Source of the DNA: Segetibacter sp.
Lineage (GTDB): Bacteria; Bacteroidota; Bacteroidia; Chitinophagales; Chitinophagaceae
DNA length: 57,108 nt
Reading direction: 5' to 3'
NCBI RefSeq assembly: GCF_025963695.1
Contig: NZ_JAOQAH010000077.1
Location: forward strand, 1 to 57,108
Shown here in pieces: positions 36,552 through 46,304 of the stretch (position 1 is the first letter of the stretch; the number at the start of each line of letters is the position of its first letter). Under the pieces are notes generated by a model. That model saw nothing but the letters and a program-made list of their open reading frames with translations. It was not told the origin of the DNA and searched no databases. The translations under genes and the position numbers were made by a program.

Positions 36552-37727
36552 ATGAAGGCTGCAACCACTAACCGCATTGTCAGTATAGACATTTTGAGAG
36601 GTTTGGTAATGGTTATCATGGCGCTTGATCATACCAGGGATTTTTTCCATAACACGGCGATGACTGCAGACCCACTAGATCCTGCAACCACCACTCCCAT
36701 GTTGTACTTCACAAGATGGATTACCCATTACTGCGCGCCTACATTTGTATTTCTTTCAGGCCTTTCGGCATATCTTTCGTCGAGGAGCAAATCAATAAAT
36801 GAAGCCAGCTCCTTCCTCTTTAAAAGAGGTTTCTGGCTAATTATTGTAGAAGTAACATTGGTAACATTTGGGCTAACGTTTAATCCTTTTTACAACTTTG
36901 TTATACTTCAGGTTATTTGGGCAATTGGATTTAGCATGGTTCTTTTGGGTTTGTTTGTAAGAACTTCTTATAAGGTTATACTGGCAATTGGTTTATTACT
37001 GGTTTTTGCTCACAACATTTTTGATTATATCACTCTTCCAAAAACCGGTGTAACAACTGTCATCACTACCGTTTTAATGACGACTCGTGGTGCAGTATTT
37101 CCTATAGATAAAAGTCACTTCATCGGAGCTTTTTATGCCGTTCTTCCCTGGACAGGTTTAATGTTCCTCGGGTATAGCATTGGCCCTTGGTTTAAAAAAG
37201 ATTTTTCTGCAGAACGGCGAAAAAAATTATTACTAATAACCGGATCAGCCGCTATTGTTCTTTTTATTATTTTGCGTTTTGCCCGCGGTTATGGTGATCC
37301 CGGGGTGTGGAAGCCGGGTGAGCATTCTATATTCTCTTTTTTTGATACAAGTAAATACCCACCGTCTTTACAATACACCTGCATGACAATTGGCCCTTCT
37401 TTATTATTACTTGCATTTTTCGAAAACTTTCAATCTGCCTTCACAAGAGTCGTTAGTGTTTATGGGCGCGTTCCCTTCTTTTACTACATACTCCATTTCT
37501 ATATTTTACACATACTGCTGGTTATACTATTTTATGCAACAGGACATACCTCAGCACAGATTTTTGATCCCCAAAGTATTTTTGCTTTCAGACCTGTACA
37601 TTTTGGTTATGGGCTGCCTGTTGTTTATTTAATCTGGCTATCAGTTGTGGCACTACTTTACTTGCCGTCCAAGTGGTTCAATCACTATAAAATGACGCAT
37701 CAGCAGTGGTGGTTAAGCTATTTGTAA
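36552..37727 (+). CDS. DUF1624 (heparan-alpha-glucosaminide N-acetyltransferase-like) membrane protein
   Basis: A 391-residue polytopic protein with about ten membrane segments. The start RIVSIDILRGLVMVIMALDHTRDFF is the hallmark of this family, with the conserved Arg-Gly and the His of ALDHTRD that lines up with the catalytic His of human HGSNAT. FTRWITHYCAPTFVFLSGLSA follows. Members are acyltransferases using CoA donors, usually acetylating cell-surface sugars. It is probably active in the inner membrane; the acceptor is unknown. It ends 40 bases from the convergent corA gene. Confidence 0.88.
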   Translation: MKAATTNRIVSIDILRGLVMVIMALDHTRDFFHNTAMTADPLDPATTTPMLYFTRWITHYCAPTFVFLSGLSAYLSSRSKSINEASSFLFKRGFWLIIVEVTLVTFGLTFNPFYNFVILQVIWAIGFSMVLLGLFVRTSYKVILAIGLLLVFAHNIFDYITLPKTGVTTVITTVLMTTRGAVFPIDKSHFIGAFYAVLPWTGLMFLGYSIGPWFKKDFSAERRKKLLLITGSAAIVLFIILRFARGYGDPGVWKPGEHSIFSFFDTSKYPPSLQYTCMTIGPSLLLLAFFENFQSAFTRVVSVYGRVPFFYYILHFYILHILLVILFYATGHTSAQIFDPQSIFAFRPVHFGYGLPVVYLIWLSVVALLYLPSKWFNHYKMTHQQWWLSYL

Positions 37728-37767
37728 AAAGGGCTGTGGCCCAAGCGCTTAATGCTACCCTACGGTT

Positions 37768-38745
37768 TTACAACCACCCCGACCGCTTGAAGAAAAAATA
37801 TAAGATAATACAAAGCAAAAAAGTTGAAACAAGCACTACAGGGTAGGCATAACGCCAGTGAAGTTCGGGCATCGTCTCGAAGTTCATACCATACACTCCT
37901 GCAATCATGGTAGGTACACCAATGATTGCCGCCCAACCTGCAAACTTTTTAGAGACTTCACTTTGCGAAATGGAAGTAAGTGAAAAATTAGCTTCAAGTG
38001 CAGCGGTAACCAGGTCACGGGTAGTGTCCAGCATTTCATTTATTCTTACGGCATGATCGTATACATCTCTGAAGTAAGGACGGGTATCGTCAGGAATACG
38101 TTTTATATCAAAACGCAGTAGCCTGTTACAAATATCTATCAGTGGAGTTATTACGCGCTTTACTTCCAATAGTTCCCGCTTCAATTCATATATTCTTTGT
38201 GTAGTGCCGCGGGTTGGTTTCTTGCCAAATATTTCCTCTTCTACGTCAAGCAATTTTTGTTCAAGCGTTTCAATTACAGGAAAATACTGGTCCACAATTG
38301 AGTCCATCACAGCATATAGTGCGAACGCCGGGCCTTTGCTTAATAACTCGGGCGTGTTTTCGCACCTTGTACGCACATCTTTGTATGAAAGCGACGAGCC
38401 GTGGCGAACAGTGACAATGAAATTTTCACCAACAAAGAAATGGGTCTCACCAAAATCAATATGGTGATTTATTGAATTGACTTGTGCAGTACGTAAAACA
38501 ATAAACATGGTTTCTCCGTACAACTCCAGCTTAGGTCGCTGGTGTGCATTGTGTGCATCTTCAATCGCCAGGTCATGCAAATCAAACTCTTCCTGTATCG
38601 ACTTTAGCAACTCCTCCCCTGGCTCGTGCAGCCCCACCCAAACAAAGGTGTCCTTATGCAGTAAAGTCTCCCGAATTTTTGCAATGTGGATATTAGCAAC
38701 ACGACGGCCGTCACAATAAGCGATACAGTTTACAATGCCTTCCAT
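37768..38745 (-). CDS. corA: Magnesium/cobalt transporter CorA
   Basis: A 325-residue channel of the CorA family for Mg2+ and Co2+ uptake. The large N-terminal cytoplasmic domain (FVWVGLHEPGEELLKSIQEEF, HDLAIEDAHNAHQRPK) is followed by long helices and two C-terminal membrane segments. The GMN selectivity motif is intact in VYGMNFETMPELHW, and the family-typical charged C-terminus KRSGW closes the chain. It works as a homopentamer. Start MEGIVNCIAYCDGRRV is conventional, and the divergent neighbour is 310 bases away. Confidence 0.94.
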   Translation of the reverse strand: MEGIVNCIAYCDGRRVANIHIAKIRETLLHKDTFVWVGLHEPGEELLKSIQEEFDLHDLAIEDAHNAHQRPKLELYGETMFIVLRTAQVNSINHHIDFGETHFFVGENFIVTVRHGSSLSYKDVRTRCENTPELLSKGPAFALYAVMDSIVDQYFPVIETLEQKLLDVEEEIFGKKPTRGTTQRIYELKRELLEVKRVITPLIDICNRLLRFDIKRIPDDTRPYFRDVYDHAVRINEMLDTTRDLVTAALEANFSLTSISQSEVSKKFAGWAAIIGVPTMIAGVYGMNFETMPELHWRYAYPVVLVSTFLLCIILYFFFKRSGWL

Positions 38746-39056
38746 AATGGCTACTTTAAACGGAGTTTAATGGTAAATAAGAATTCGCTAAAAGTATTCA
38801 ATTTTTCAAGTCGAAATGGATGAAGTTGATAACTGTGGGCGCTTTAAAGCCCGCCCTTTTCGCCAACAGGCAAATGATAGCTCAATAGAATGATAAATGT
38901 TGAAGAGTGCGACGCAAGTAAAGCATCACAGAGTTACACTGCCGGGCTCAAAATAAAATCAACAAAAGGTGAGAAACACTGCTAATCCTACCCTATTAAG
39001 TTGCACTGCTAAAGTTTCTCTTGGCCCTTTAATTGTAACATTTAACAAAAAAGAAT
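38746..39056. other. Intergenic region between divergent corA and erythromycin-esterase-like genes
   Basis: About 310 AT-rich bases. The dispersed dyad element occurs at 38899-38920 followed by a GCCGGGC-containing stretch near 38942. AAAAAAG lies just before the downstream start. No CDS or RNA gene was recognised. Confidence 0.45.
38899..38920 (-). repeat. Dispersed dyad element, C..G form (copy 6 of 11)
   Basis: The minus strand contains CTTGCGTCGCACTCTTCAAC. The core dyad TGCGTCGCA is perfect; the right end is CTTCAAC rather than CTTGTAC. It sits between divergent genes. Confidence 0.6.
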
Positions 39057-40505
39057 ATGACAAGGAGCCTTTATAGTGTGTGTAAAAGATTGTTGATGTG
39101 CCTTAGTATAATCAGTTTCTGTCTTGCATGTAAACCTAAGGCAAATCAAAACCAGGAAGTAACTGTTATACCTATAAAAGATAGCAACCAGATTTATAGT
39201 TATGCATCAGAAGATAGCAAAGACTCTGTACGTTTAACCATACCTAACCATCCTTTAAGAAATGAGAAAGATCTTGACGTGATAATGGAACAGATCGGAA
39301 ACGCAAAGGTTGTTTTGTTAGGTGAGGCTACACACGGAACCGCAGAATTCTACACCTGGCGTACCGCAATTTCTAAAAGATTGATACAAGAAAAAGGATT
39401 TGATTTCATCGCCTCGGAAAGTGAATGGGCCGATTCGTATCGTGTAAATAATTTTATTAAAGGCGGCAAAAAAGATAGCGCTGCGGCAGTAGAACTTTTA
39501 AAGGAATACAATCGTTGGCCGACGTGGATGTGGGGAAACTATGAAATAGCTTCGCTGGTTAGCTGGTTAAACAGTTATAACCAGTCGAAACCGATAGCAG
39601 AAAAAGTCGGCTTTTTTGGGCTGGATGTGTATTGCTTATGGGAGTCAATGAGCGAAGTAATGCCATACTTAAAAGGCGCAGCACCTTCTGTGGTGAAAGC
39701 AGCAAATAAAGTACATGCATGTTTCAAACCTTTTAATGCCGATGCTGAGCAATATGCAATGGCAGTTGCTAAAATGGAAGATGATTGCCGGGTAGAAACT
39801 ACGCGCTTTTGGCAATCAGTTAAAAAGCTTACGGAAGACAAAACAACAAAAAATGAGTCTGATTTTGTAATGGAGCAAAATGCCTTAGTGGCACTAAATG
39901 GCGAACGTTACTACCGCACCATGGTTACGGACGGGGCTGAGTCTTGGAATATTCGAGACAGGCACATGACGGAAACATTAAAGCGATTATTGTCTTTTCA
40001 CGGTCCTAATTCTAAAGCCATTGTATGGGAACACAACACCCATGTTGGCGATGCCCGATACACTAACATGGCGGCAAGCGGGGAAGTAAATGTTGGTCAG
40101 CTTGCCAGAAAAGAATTTGGCGAGAACAACGTTTTTATTGTTGGCAGTGGCACTTACCACGGGACTGTAATTGCAGCGGAAGGCTGGGGTAAGCCAATTA
40201 AAAAAATGGAAGTGCCAAAAGCTCAACAAGGTAGCTGGGAAGAAATATTACACCAACTCGGCGGCACCGACAAGATCATTTTGTCGAAAGACATTAGTGA
40301 GAATAAATTTTTCAAAAAGTCCATCGGGCATCGGGCTATTGGTGTAGTCTATCATCCCGATGAAGCCCAATTTCCCTACTTTGTTCCTTCCATAATACCA
40401 AAACGCTACGATGCATTTATTTTTATCGATTATACAAATGCCTTGCACCCGATAGATATAAAATTGCGGAACGAGCCACCGGATTTGTATCCTTCCGGCA
40501 CTTAA
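39057..40505 (+). CDS. Erythromycin esterase family lipoprotein
   Basis: A 482-residue lipoprotein with lipobox FCLAC followed by KPK. The body matches the EreA/EreB-like domain: VVLLGEATHGTAEFYTWR with Glu and the catalytic His, ASESEWADSYRVNNF, and KAIVWEHNTHVGDARY with a second His. Ere enzymes open the macrolide lactone ring, but most Bacteroidota relatives hydrolyse other, unknown esters. The lipoprotein signal suggests action outside the cytoplasm. No regulator or resistance cassette is nearby, so macrolide resistance should not be assumed. Confidence 0.86.
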   Translation: MTRSLYSVCKRLLMCLSIISFCLACKPKANQNQEVTVIPIKDSNQIYSYASEDSKDSVRLTIPNHPLRNEKDLDVIMEQIGNAKVVLLGEATHGTAEFYTWRTAISKRLIQEKGFDFIASESEWADSYRVNNFIKGGKKDSAAAVELLKEYNRWPTWMWGNYEIASLVSWLNSYNQSKPIAEKVGFFGLDVYCLWESMSEVMPYLKGAAPSVVKAANKVHACFKPFNADAEQYAMAVAKMEDDCRVETTRFWQSVKKLTEDKTTKNESDFVMEQNALVALNGERYYRTMVTDGAESWNIRDRHMTETLKRLLSFHGPNSKAIVWEHNTHVGDARYTNMAASGEVNVGQLARKEFGENNVFIVGSGTYHGTVIAAEGWGKPIKKMEVPKAQQGSWEEILHQLGGTDKIILSKDISENKFFKKSIGHRAIGVVYHPDEAQFPYFVPSIIPKRYDAFIFIDYTNALHPIDIKLRNEPPDLYPSGT

Positions 40506-40606
40506 AACCCTTAATGCATTGTTTTGCATGTAGAAGACTTCATGGTAATCATCATTTCATTGATTCTGGATTTCTATGTACCAAACTTAAAAACTACCAT
40601 TAAACT

Positions 40607-40628
40607 TTGTTGCGTCGCACCCTTGTAC
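40607..40628 (+). repeat. Dispersed dyad element, C..G form (copy 7 of 11)
   Basis: Contains GTTGCGTCGCACCCTTGTAC. It lies between the convergent erythromycin-esterase-like and DoxX-like genes, so no promoter role is evident. Confidence 0.65.
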
Positions 40629-40737
40629 AACCAATTTGCTACTGAGCCCCTCACCAATTATTACCGACGTTTCATTACTTGTTACTACATTCTCCCGATC
40701 GGCCACCGAGATACAACAAGGAGCTTATTGTTTAGGT

Positions 40738-41124
40738 TTAAGCAACTGTTGTTCTTTTTCGCAGTTCAAATTTTTTATGCCACAAGAAATACGATAAAAA
40801 TAAAAAGCCAATTGGCAGCACCATGAAAAGAACGGCTGTGTGAAACCCATAAGCAGCGATTGCAGAATATGTCGCTCCCACTAAATCAAAAAATAATCCT
40901 GCATATGCCCATTCCTTTAATCTTGTAAAACCAGGAATTAATATTGCAACCACCCCTAATAGTTTTGCTACACCAATAAAAGGGATGAAATATTTTGGAT
41001 ACCCTAAACCCGTAACCATTGCTACTGCATCAGGAGCTACCAGTATATCAGGAATAGCAGAAAATAACATGAAAGCTGCAAAAATTGCGGTAATAATCCA
41101 GTAAGTAATGTTGATCTTTTTCAT
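40738..41124 (-). CDS. DoxX-like membrane protein
   Basis: A 128-residue protein with four membrane segments. ITYWIITAIFAAFMLFSAIP followed by YPKYFIPFIGVAKLLGVVAILIPGFTRLKEWAYAGLFFDLVGA is the classical DoxX-like (DoxX_2) pattern. DoxX proteins are linked to thiosulfate:quinone oxidoreductase in archaea and to oxidative-stress complexes in mycobacteria; in Bacteroidota the role is unknown. It is monocistronic and convergent with the esterase gene. Confidence 0.85.
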   Translation of the reverse strand: MKKINITYWIITAIFAAFMLFSAIPDILVAPDAVAMVTGLGYPKYFIPFIGVAKLLGVVAILIPGFTRLKEWAYAGLFFDLVGATYSAIAAYGFHTAVLFMVLPIGFLFLSYFLWHKKFELRKRTTVA

Positions 41125-41477
41125 CTTACAATTTATTGAAAAATTATCTCAATGCTATCCGGTTATATATTATCCTGCTGCGTTTTGTGCTCTATGTCGA
41201 AATATTTCTTCTCTTTCTTCCAGCCTATTGGTAGTGTATGTTTTTGGTACAGCATTTTTTTAAATCATTCTTTTGACTTAAAGTTATTGTGAAGTCTATA
41301 CTATTATTAAGTTTTGTGCTCCTTGTGTCTTCTTTGTAAATACACAAAACACTATTAAGTTATACAGTGATCCAATCTTATAAGACATGTAAGCCCCATT
41401 AGATAGATTTGTGGTGAACGGAGGAATAAAATGGAGTCTTTAAACAGTGTCGCAAAAAATTAAACACAAGAAAAAAG
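41125..41477. other. Intergenic region with nothing recognised
   Basis: A 353-base AT-rich gap between two minus-strand genes. I see no ORF with coding character, no hairpin of note, and no copy of the dispersed element. Confidence 0.5.
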
Positions 41478-41672
41478 TTATTTATTTCTAAGCTTTCTTA
41501 TCTCTTTATTAATCTCACTAATAGAGTCCATTAAAGCTCTATTTTGATCTTTTAAAGTATCAATTTTTCTTAAGAGCTCTTCATCGCGTATTTGTGATCT
41601 TCCTTCCGGAGATGACTCCCGTCCACAAGCAACCGACAGCAGAATTATTGAAATAACTGAAAATTTCTTCAT
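41478..41672 (-). CDS. Small lipoprotein with coiled coil
   Basis: A 64-residue protein: signal peptide with lipobox LLSVAC followed by GRES, then a short polar linker and a helical segment with heptad-like spacing (LLRKIDTLKDQNRALMDSISEINKEIRKL). This resembles small Lpp-like or spacer lipoproteins that trimerise through a coiled coil. The signal peptide and lipobox make it very likely real despite its size. No partner gene is evident. Confidence 0.65.
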   Translation of the reverse strand: MKKFSVISIILLSVACGRESSPEGRSQIRDEELLRKIDTLKDQNRALMDSISEINKEIRKLRNK

Positions 41673-41828
41673 TTTTAGTACTTAAACACCTATAGAAAGG
41701 TACCAGATAAAAATTGAAGAAACAAGGATGCGTGGCCTCTGCACTTTTTAAGAGATGTATTGTCTTAGCGACCCAATGGCACCTTTAGAGATTGCAGCTG
41801 GAAAAAGGGATGAAGAATGTGCCCTATT

Positions 41829-42626
41829 TTAATAACTATACAGTTTTACCACTACTATATTACCATTTGCATCTGTCACTGTTTCGCTCGTCAATCTTTT
41901 TAAATTATCGAAAGTATAACTATGGGTTAAAACTAAGTTCCTTGATCCTGAATAGGTGGAAGTTTGAATCAGGTTGGTATTTCGACTGAAAAAATTCAAT
42001 CCTATATTAAGATTGAATGGAAGATTAGTATACTGATAAGCAATTTGGTTATTATTAGTATTGTATTCTTTAGTAACGTTTCCATTAGTATCATATTCCG
42101 CAGTGGTTGTATTTTTCAATACTGAACGAGTATTCACAATGTCATATTCCCTTACCTGAACTAATAACCTGTTTACATTATATATGTACTTTTCGCTAAC
42201 AGTATCTTTTCTATCATAATTTATCTCAACAAGGCTATCTACTAAATTTAGATTATTGAGATAAAAGATTTGACGAGTGGATAATGTACTTCCTTTAAAA
42301 AAATCCATTGTAAAGGTGTTGTCTCCATTATATTGATAAATAAATCGGTTACTGCCGGTAACTGAAATCTTACTTACAAGCCTGCCCTGGGCGTCGTAAC
42401 TGAAATTATATTCCTCTGATGTATTCCCCCGCTTTTCAACATATTTTTTAACAAGGAAGGAAGTAGTATCTTTTAAAGCACTATCTACTACAGGTCTTTG
42501 GGCAGTGTCTATATTGGGAGTAATTATTAAAAGTGTATCTCTGGCTCTCCCGCCCTCAAACGAATATTCTTTTGCACATGATTGAAACAGTACAAAAACC
42601 ACTAAAATTATAAATAATCTTTTCAT
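41829..42626 (-). CDS. Lipoprotein with YD/RHS-like repeats
   Basis: A 265-residue lipoprotein with lipobox LFQSC followed by AKEYSF. The body has repeated short beta hairpins with the pattern Y-D-x-x-G-x-x (FSYDAQGRLVSKI, AEYDTNGNVTKEY, YTFDNLKRLTSETVTDANGNI), as in DUF4595/RHS-like lipoproteins of Bacteroidota. A Pro/Thr/Asp-rich linker (residues 30-55) separates the anchor from the repeats. It is a surface-exposed or periplasmic protein of unknown function. Start fixed by the signal peptide. Confidence 0.72.
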   Translation of the reverse strand: MKRLFIILVVFVLFQSCAKEYSFEGGRARDTLLIITPNIDTAQRPVVDSALKDTTSFLVKKYVEKRGNTSEEYNFSYDAQGRLVSKISVTGSNRFIYQYNGDNTFTMDFFKGSTLSTRQIFYLNNLNLVDSLVEINYDRKDTVSEKYIYNVNRLLVQVREYDIVNTRSVLKNTTTAEYDTNGNVTKEYNTNNNQIAYQYTNLPFNLNIGLNFFSRNTNLIQTSTYSGSRNLVLTHSYTFDNLKRLTSETVTDANGNIVVVKLYSY

Positions 42627-42861
42627 AGGTCCCTACAACAAAAGCCAAAAATAATACAGATTGTTTAAATATTCATTAGACCTTTTTTTGTTTAAAAAGG
42701 CTGCAATACCTCTATACTTTACGAGTACCTCTTTGCATTTGTTTAATAGCTGCCGTTTAAAGAAAGATGTAGCAGTTGTACGACAATTCGTTGAGATAAA
42801 ATTTCATTGTCATCAATGTTTGAGATTTAGGGTAACGCTGCGAAAACTTTTAAGAACAAAT

Positions 42862-45800
42862 TCATCTAAAATTCCTGGCTTCAGGGAAAAGCTTTTCCTG
42901 TGCATTCTCCCTAACCTGGCTTCTTTTGTTTAGTGCTGGAGGAATTGATGCCCCAGCCCTAAAGGGAGGAGGGAGATGTTCGGCCTTTGAAGGGAGGGGA
43001 GAGATTTTATCATTTGCAGGAGTGAGTTTGCGCAGCAGTTTTGATAAATCGAAACAACGTTTTACGATTACATGTATTACTTCACCTTGCACCTGTAAAT
43101 GTCCTTCGGCCATTATTAACCTTGATTGTAAAATCTCTTTTCGATATTCATCAAAAAGGTTCTGAAAAATGACAAGGTTTGCAACCCCAGTTTCATCTTC
43201 AATGGTCATAAAACAAATACCCCCTGCAGTACCAGGTCTTTGACGAACCAACACAAGTCCGGCTACTTTTACTGGCTGTCCATTTTTTGCAGTGGCAAGT
43301 TGACTGGTTGACAAAATGTGGAGCTGTTGCAACTTCTCGCGGACGAAACTTACAGGATGAGCTTTTAACGAAAGTGAGGTGGAAGCGTAATCATGCACTA
43401 CATGTTCTGCAGTTGTCATTTGAGGCAGTGATATGTCTTCAAGTTTTTCATCTGCCGACGGTTGTCCTGTAAACATTGCTACCGGTTTATCCTTTGTGGA
43501 GACTTCCCATAAAGCCTGGCGGCGATCAAGGTTCATCGATCTAAATGCATCTGCATCTGCGAGTTTTTCCAATGCAGCATCCGACAAGCCAATCATTCGT
43601 AAATCTTGTATGCTCTCATATTTCTTTTCTCTTGCCGAAACCAGTAAATCCATGTCTTCTTCGCGTATTCCTTTTACTTGCCTGAAGCCAAGGCGAAGAG
43701 CCCCCTCACTTCGCTTATCAACTTGCCGGGAAGGAGGCATTTCAAGCTTATTATCCCAATAGGAATAATTGATATCTACAGGCATTACTTCAACATCATG
43801 TTTGCGGGCATCAATTACAATTTGTGCAGGTTGGTAAAAACCCATGGGCATGCTATTGAGTAACGCACAGGCAAACACATCGGGGTAATAACATTTAAGC
43901 CACGAAGAAACATACACTAGTAATGCAAAGCTGGCCGCATGGCTTTCGGGAAAGCCATAACTTCCAAAGCCTTCCAGTTGTTTAAATACACGTTCTGCAT
44001 ATGCTAAACTATAGCCCCTTTCAGTCATACCGTTGATGAGCTTGCTATGAAACTTAGAAACCCCTCCTTTCATTTTAAAGGTTGCCATACTTCGACGCAG
44101 TTCATCCGCTTCTGCAGGCGTAAAGCCTGCTGCAACGATTGCAATTTTCATCGCTTGCTCCTGAAAGAGGGGCACTCCTAAAGTGCGTTTCAATATTTCT
44201 TCCAATTGAGGGGAAGGATACTCTACCTTTTCTTCGCCATTTCTACGTCGCAGATAAGGATGTACCATATCTCCCTGTATTGGTCCGGGACGAACAATAG
44301 CCACTTCAATCACCAGGTCGTAAAACACTCTCGGCTTCAATCGCGGCAACATACTTTGTTGGGCACGGCTCTCAATCTGGAACACACCAATTGTATCAGC
44401 ATGACAAATCATTTCATACACCTTTGGATCATCCTGGGGAATATTGGCTAAAGTGAGATTAAGGCCATAATGTTCTTTAGCAAGGTCGAAAGCTTTTCTT
44501 ATACAGGTAAGCATGCCCAAAGCAAGCACGTCCACTTTCATAAATCCCAATGCATCAATATCATCTTTGTTCCATTCTATGCAGGTCCTGTTTTCCATAC
44601 GGGCATTCATAATTGGGCACAAGTCTGAAAGTTTGCCATTAGTAATAACAAACCCACCTGTATGCTGACCCAACTGCCTGGGGAAACCCATAAACTCTTT
44701 GGTAAGTTGCAATACCTTTTGCAGGTGTTTATTCTGGGGGTCAAAGCCTTGTTCAGCAATCCGTTTCCCTTCGAACCATTCATCTGTAAATTCCCAGATA
44801 GCACTTGACAAACGATTGATCGTGTCAACAGATAAACCCATTGCTTTGCCTACATCTCTTATGGCTCCTTTTTGATGTTGTTGTGTTACTGTGGCAACAA
44901 TAGCCGCACGGTCCCGACCATATTTCTGATAGATGTATTGAATAACTTCCTCCCGTCGTTCATGTTCAAAATCTACATCAATATCAGGTGGTTCGTTGCG
45001 GGCAGAAGAAATAAAGCGCTCAAACAACAAATCAAACTTTGCAGGATTAACAGAGGTCACACCAAGGCAATAACAAACCGTTGAGTTGGCAGCAGAACCT
45101 CTTCCCTGGCAAAGAATACCTTGGCTACGGGCAAAGCGAACGATGTCATACACGGTAAGAAAATATGCTGCATAATTCATCTTCTCGATAAAATCCAGCT
45201 CATATTTGATTGCCTCCTTTGTTTTCACTGGAATGTCTTCTCCAAACTTTTCTTTGGCGCCTTCCCATGCCAGGTAGGTAAGTTCCTCTTGCGGCGTTCG
45301 TCCTTCGCTTGTTAATTCCTCAGGATACTCATATTTCAATTCATCCAACGAAAACCTGCAGGCTTCCGTCAACTCCTGTGTCTTCTCGATTGTACCAGGG
45401 TATTGCCTAAAAAGACGAAGCATCTCGTCGCTGCGTTTCAGGTATCGTTCAGCATTGGGATGTAAGCGAAAACCTGCATTATAGATCGTACATTTTTCAC
45501 GAATGCATGTCATCACATCCTGCAACTGCCTTCGGGATGGTGTGTGATAATGCACATCATTGGTCGCAACAATAGGTATAGCTAGTTCGTTTGACAACTG
45601 CTCAAGCCGGTATAAATACTTGTTGTCATTTCCCTGGTAGCGGCGCGATGCTGCAATATATAAGTCCTCTTTAAAAGCTTCCTTATATTCCTTTAAAGCC
45701 GTTTCAAACGATGGGTCAAACTCAAATGCCTCGTTCAATTCATCAGGTGGTAACGCAACAAACTTTACCCCCTTAGCATACTTCAATACATCTGGTTTAT

Positions 45801-46116
45801 ATAAATGACACGCTCCTTTCTCTGCCCGCGTATTCCCTAACGTCAATAAATTGCTGAGTTGAGAGTAAGCGGCTTTATTAGTGGGATATGCCAATAAGCT
45901 TGGACCATCGAGCAAGTCTAACCTGCAACCCACTACTATTCTTATTCCCAATTTTTTCGCAGCAGCATGTGCCCGTACGATCCCTGCAAATGTATTTCGG
46001 TCTGTTATTGCTATTTCCTTATATCCATAAGCCGCCGCCTGCTCAACCAATTCTTCCGGGTGAGAGGCTCCGCGTAGGAAAGTAAAATTGGTGGTTACCT
46101 GTAGTTCTGTGTACAT
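42862..46116 (-). CDS. dnaE2: Error-prone DNA polymerase DnaE2
   Basis: A 1084-residue C-family polymerase alpha subunit. The start at 46116 gives MYTELQVTTNFTFLRGASHPEELVEQA, the standard DnaE2 opening and PHP domain; an ATG at 46137 would add seven residues. Catalytic motifs include PPDIDVDFEHERREEVIQY and FMKVDVLALGML; the thumb and finger parts (TFKMKGGVSKFHSKLINGM, EGFGSYGFPESHAASFALLVY) and the OB fold are complete. DnaE2 is the mutagenic translesion polymerase of the ImuA-ImuB-DnaE2 system; imuA and imuB are not in this window. Near the C-terminus about 35 residues look like translated intergenic repeat before the conserved KLFPEARNFR end. Confidence 0.93.
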   Translation of the reverse strand: MYTELQVTTNFTFLRGASHPEELVEQAAAYGYKEIAITDRNTFAGIVRAHAAAKKLGIRIVVGCRLDLLDGPSLLAYPTNKAAYSQLSNLLTLGNTRAEKGACHLYKPDVLKYAKGVKFVALPPDELNEAFEFDPSFETALKEYKEAFKEDLYIAASRRYQGNDNKYLYRLEQLSNELAIPIVATNDVHYHTPSRRQLQDVMTCIREKCTIYNAGFRLHPNAERYLKRSDEMLRLFRQYPGTIEKTQELTEACRFSLDELKYEYPEELTSEGRTPQEELTYLAWEGAKEKFGEDIPVKTKEAIKYELDFIEKMNYAAYFLTVYDIVRFARSQGILCQGRGSAANSTVCYCLGVTSVNPAKFDLLFERFISSARNEPPDIDVDFEHERREEVIQYIYQKYGRDRAAIVATVTQQHQKGAIRDVGKAMGLSVDTINRLSSAIWEFTDEWFEGKRIAEQGFDPQNKHLQKVLQLTKEFMGFPRQLGQHTGGFVITNGKLSDLCPIMNARMENRTCIEWNKDDIDALGFMKVDVLALGMLTCIRKAFDLAKEHYGLNLTLANIPQDDPKVYEMICHADTIGVFQIESRAQQSMLPRLKPRVFYDLVIEVAIVRPGPIQGDMVHPYLRRRNGEEKVEYPSPQLEEILKRTLGVPLFQEQAMKIAIVAAGFTPAEADELRRSMATFKMKGGVSKFHSKLINGMTERGYSLAYAERVFKQLEGFGSYGFPESHAASFALLVYVSSWLKCYYPDVFACALLNSMPMGFYQPAQIVIDARKHDVEVMPVDINYSYWDNKLEMPPSRQVDKRSEGALRLGFRQVKGIREEDMDLLVSAREKKYESIQDLRMIGLSDAALEKLADADAFRSMNLDRRQALWEVSTKDKPVAMFTGQPSADEKLEDISLPQMTTAEHVVHDYASTSLSLKAHPVSFVREKLQQLHILSTSQLATAKNGQPVKVAGLVLVRQRPGTAGGICFMTIEDETGVANLVIFQNLFDEYRKEILQSRLIMAEGHLQVQGEVIHVIVKRCFDLSKLLRKLTPANDKISPLPSKAEHLPPPFRAGASIPPALNKRSQVRENAQEKLFPEARNFR
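42936..43003. repeat. GC-rich repeat-like insertion inside the 3' end of dnaE2
   Basis: The + strand reads CCCCAGCCCTAAAGGGAGG then GATGTTCGGCCTTTGAAGGG and AGGGGAG, a purine-rich stretch unlike the rest of the gene and resembling GGAGGGG-type dispersed intergenic elements of Bacteroidota. In frame it encodes the Pro/Ser-rich segment SPLPSKAEHLPPPFRAGAS. It keeps the reading frame into the conserved C-terminal tail. Confidence 0.5.
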
Positions 46117-46156
46117 TTTTTTCTTTTGGTCACCCACATTTGAATATAATTCGACA

Positions 46157-46178
46157 TTGTTGTGTCACTCACTGCAAC
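46157..46178 (+). repeat. Dispersed dyad element, T..A form (copy 8 of 11)
   Basis: Contains GTTGTGTCACTCACTGCAAC. The core is in T..A form; the right end is diverged. It lies 41 bases upstream of the dnaE2 start. Confidence 0.55.
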
Positions 46179-46304
46179 TGTAGATATTCTCTTTTACTTT
46201 TTTTATTTGCATCACTCTCCTAGCAAATGAAACTTCAAGTCTGCAACTATAACCCGCTTTTCTTTTCAAAGCAGCCCTATGCTCAGCTTGTCACTTTAAG
46301 CTAA

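Noticed and set aside
39057..40505. Macrolide resistance gene
   Set aside because: The family match is clear, but most chromosomal Bacteroidota members are not resistance enzymes and there is no mobile context.
42862..46137. Many overlapping ORFs of 60-110 codons on the plus strand opposite dnaE2
   Set aside because: They are shadow frames of a well-supported polymerase and show no domain or composition of their own.
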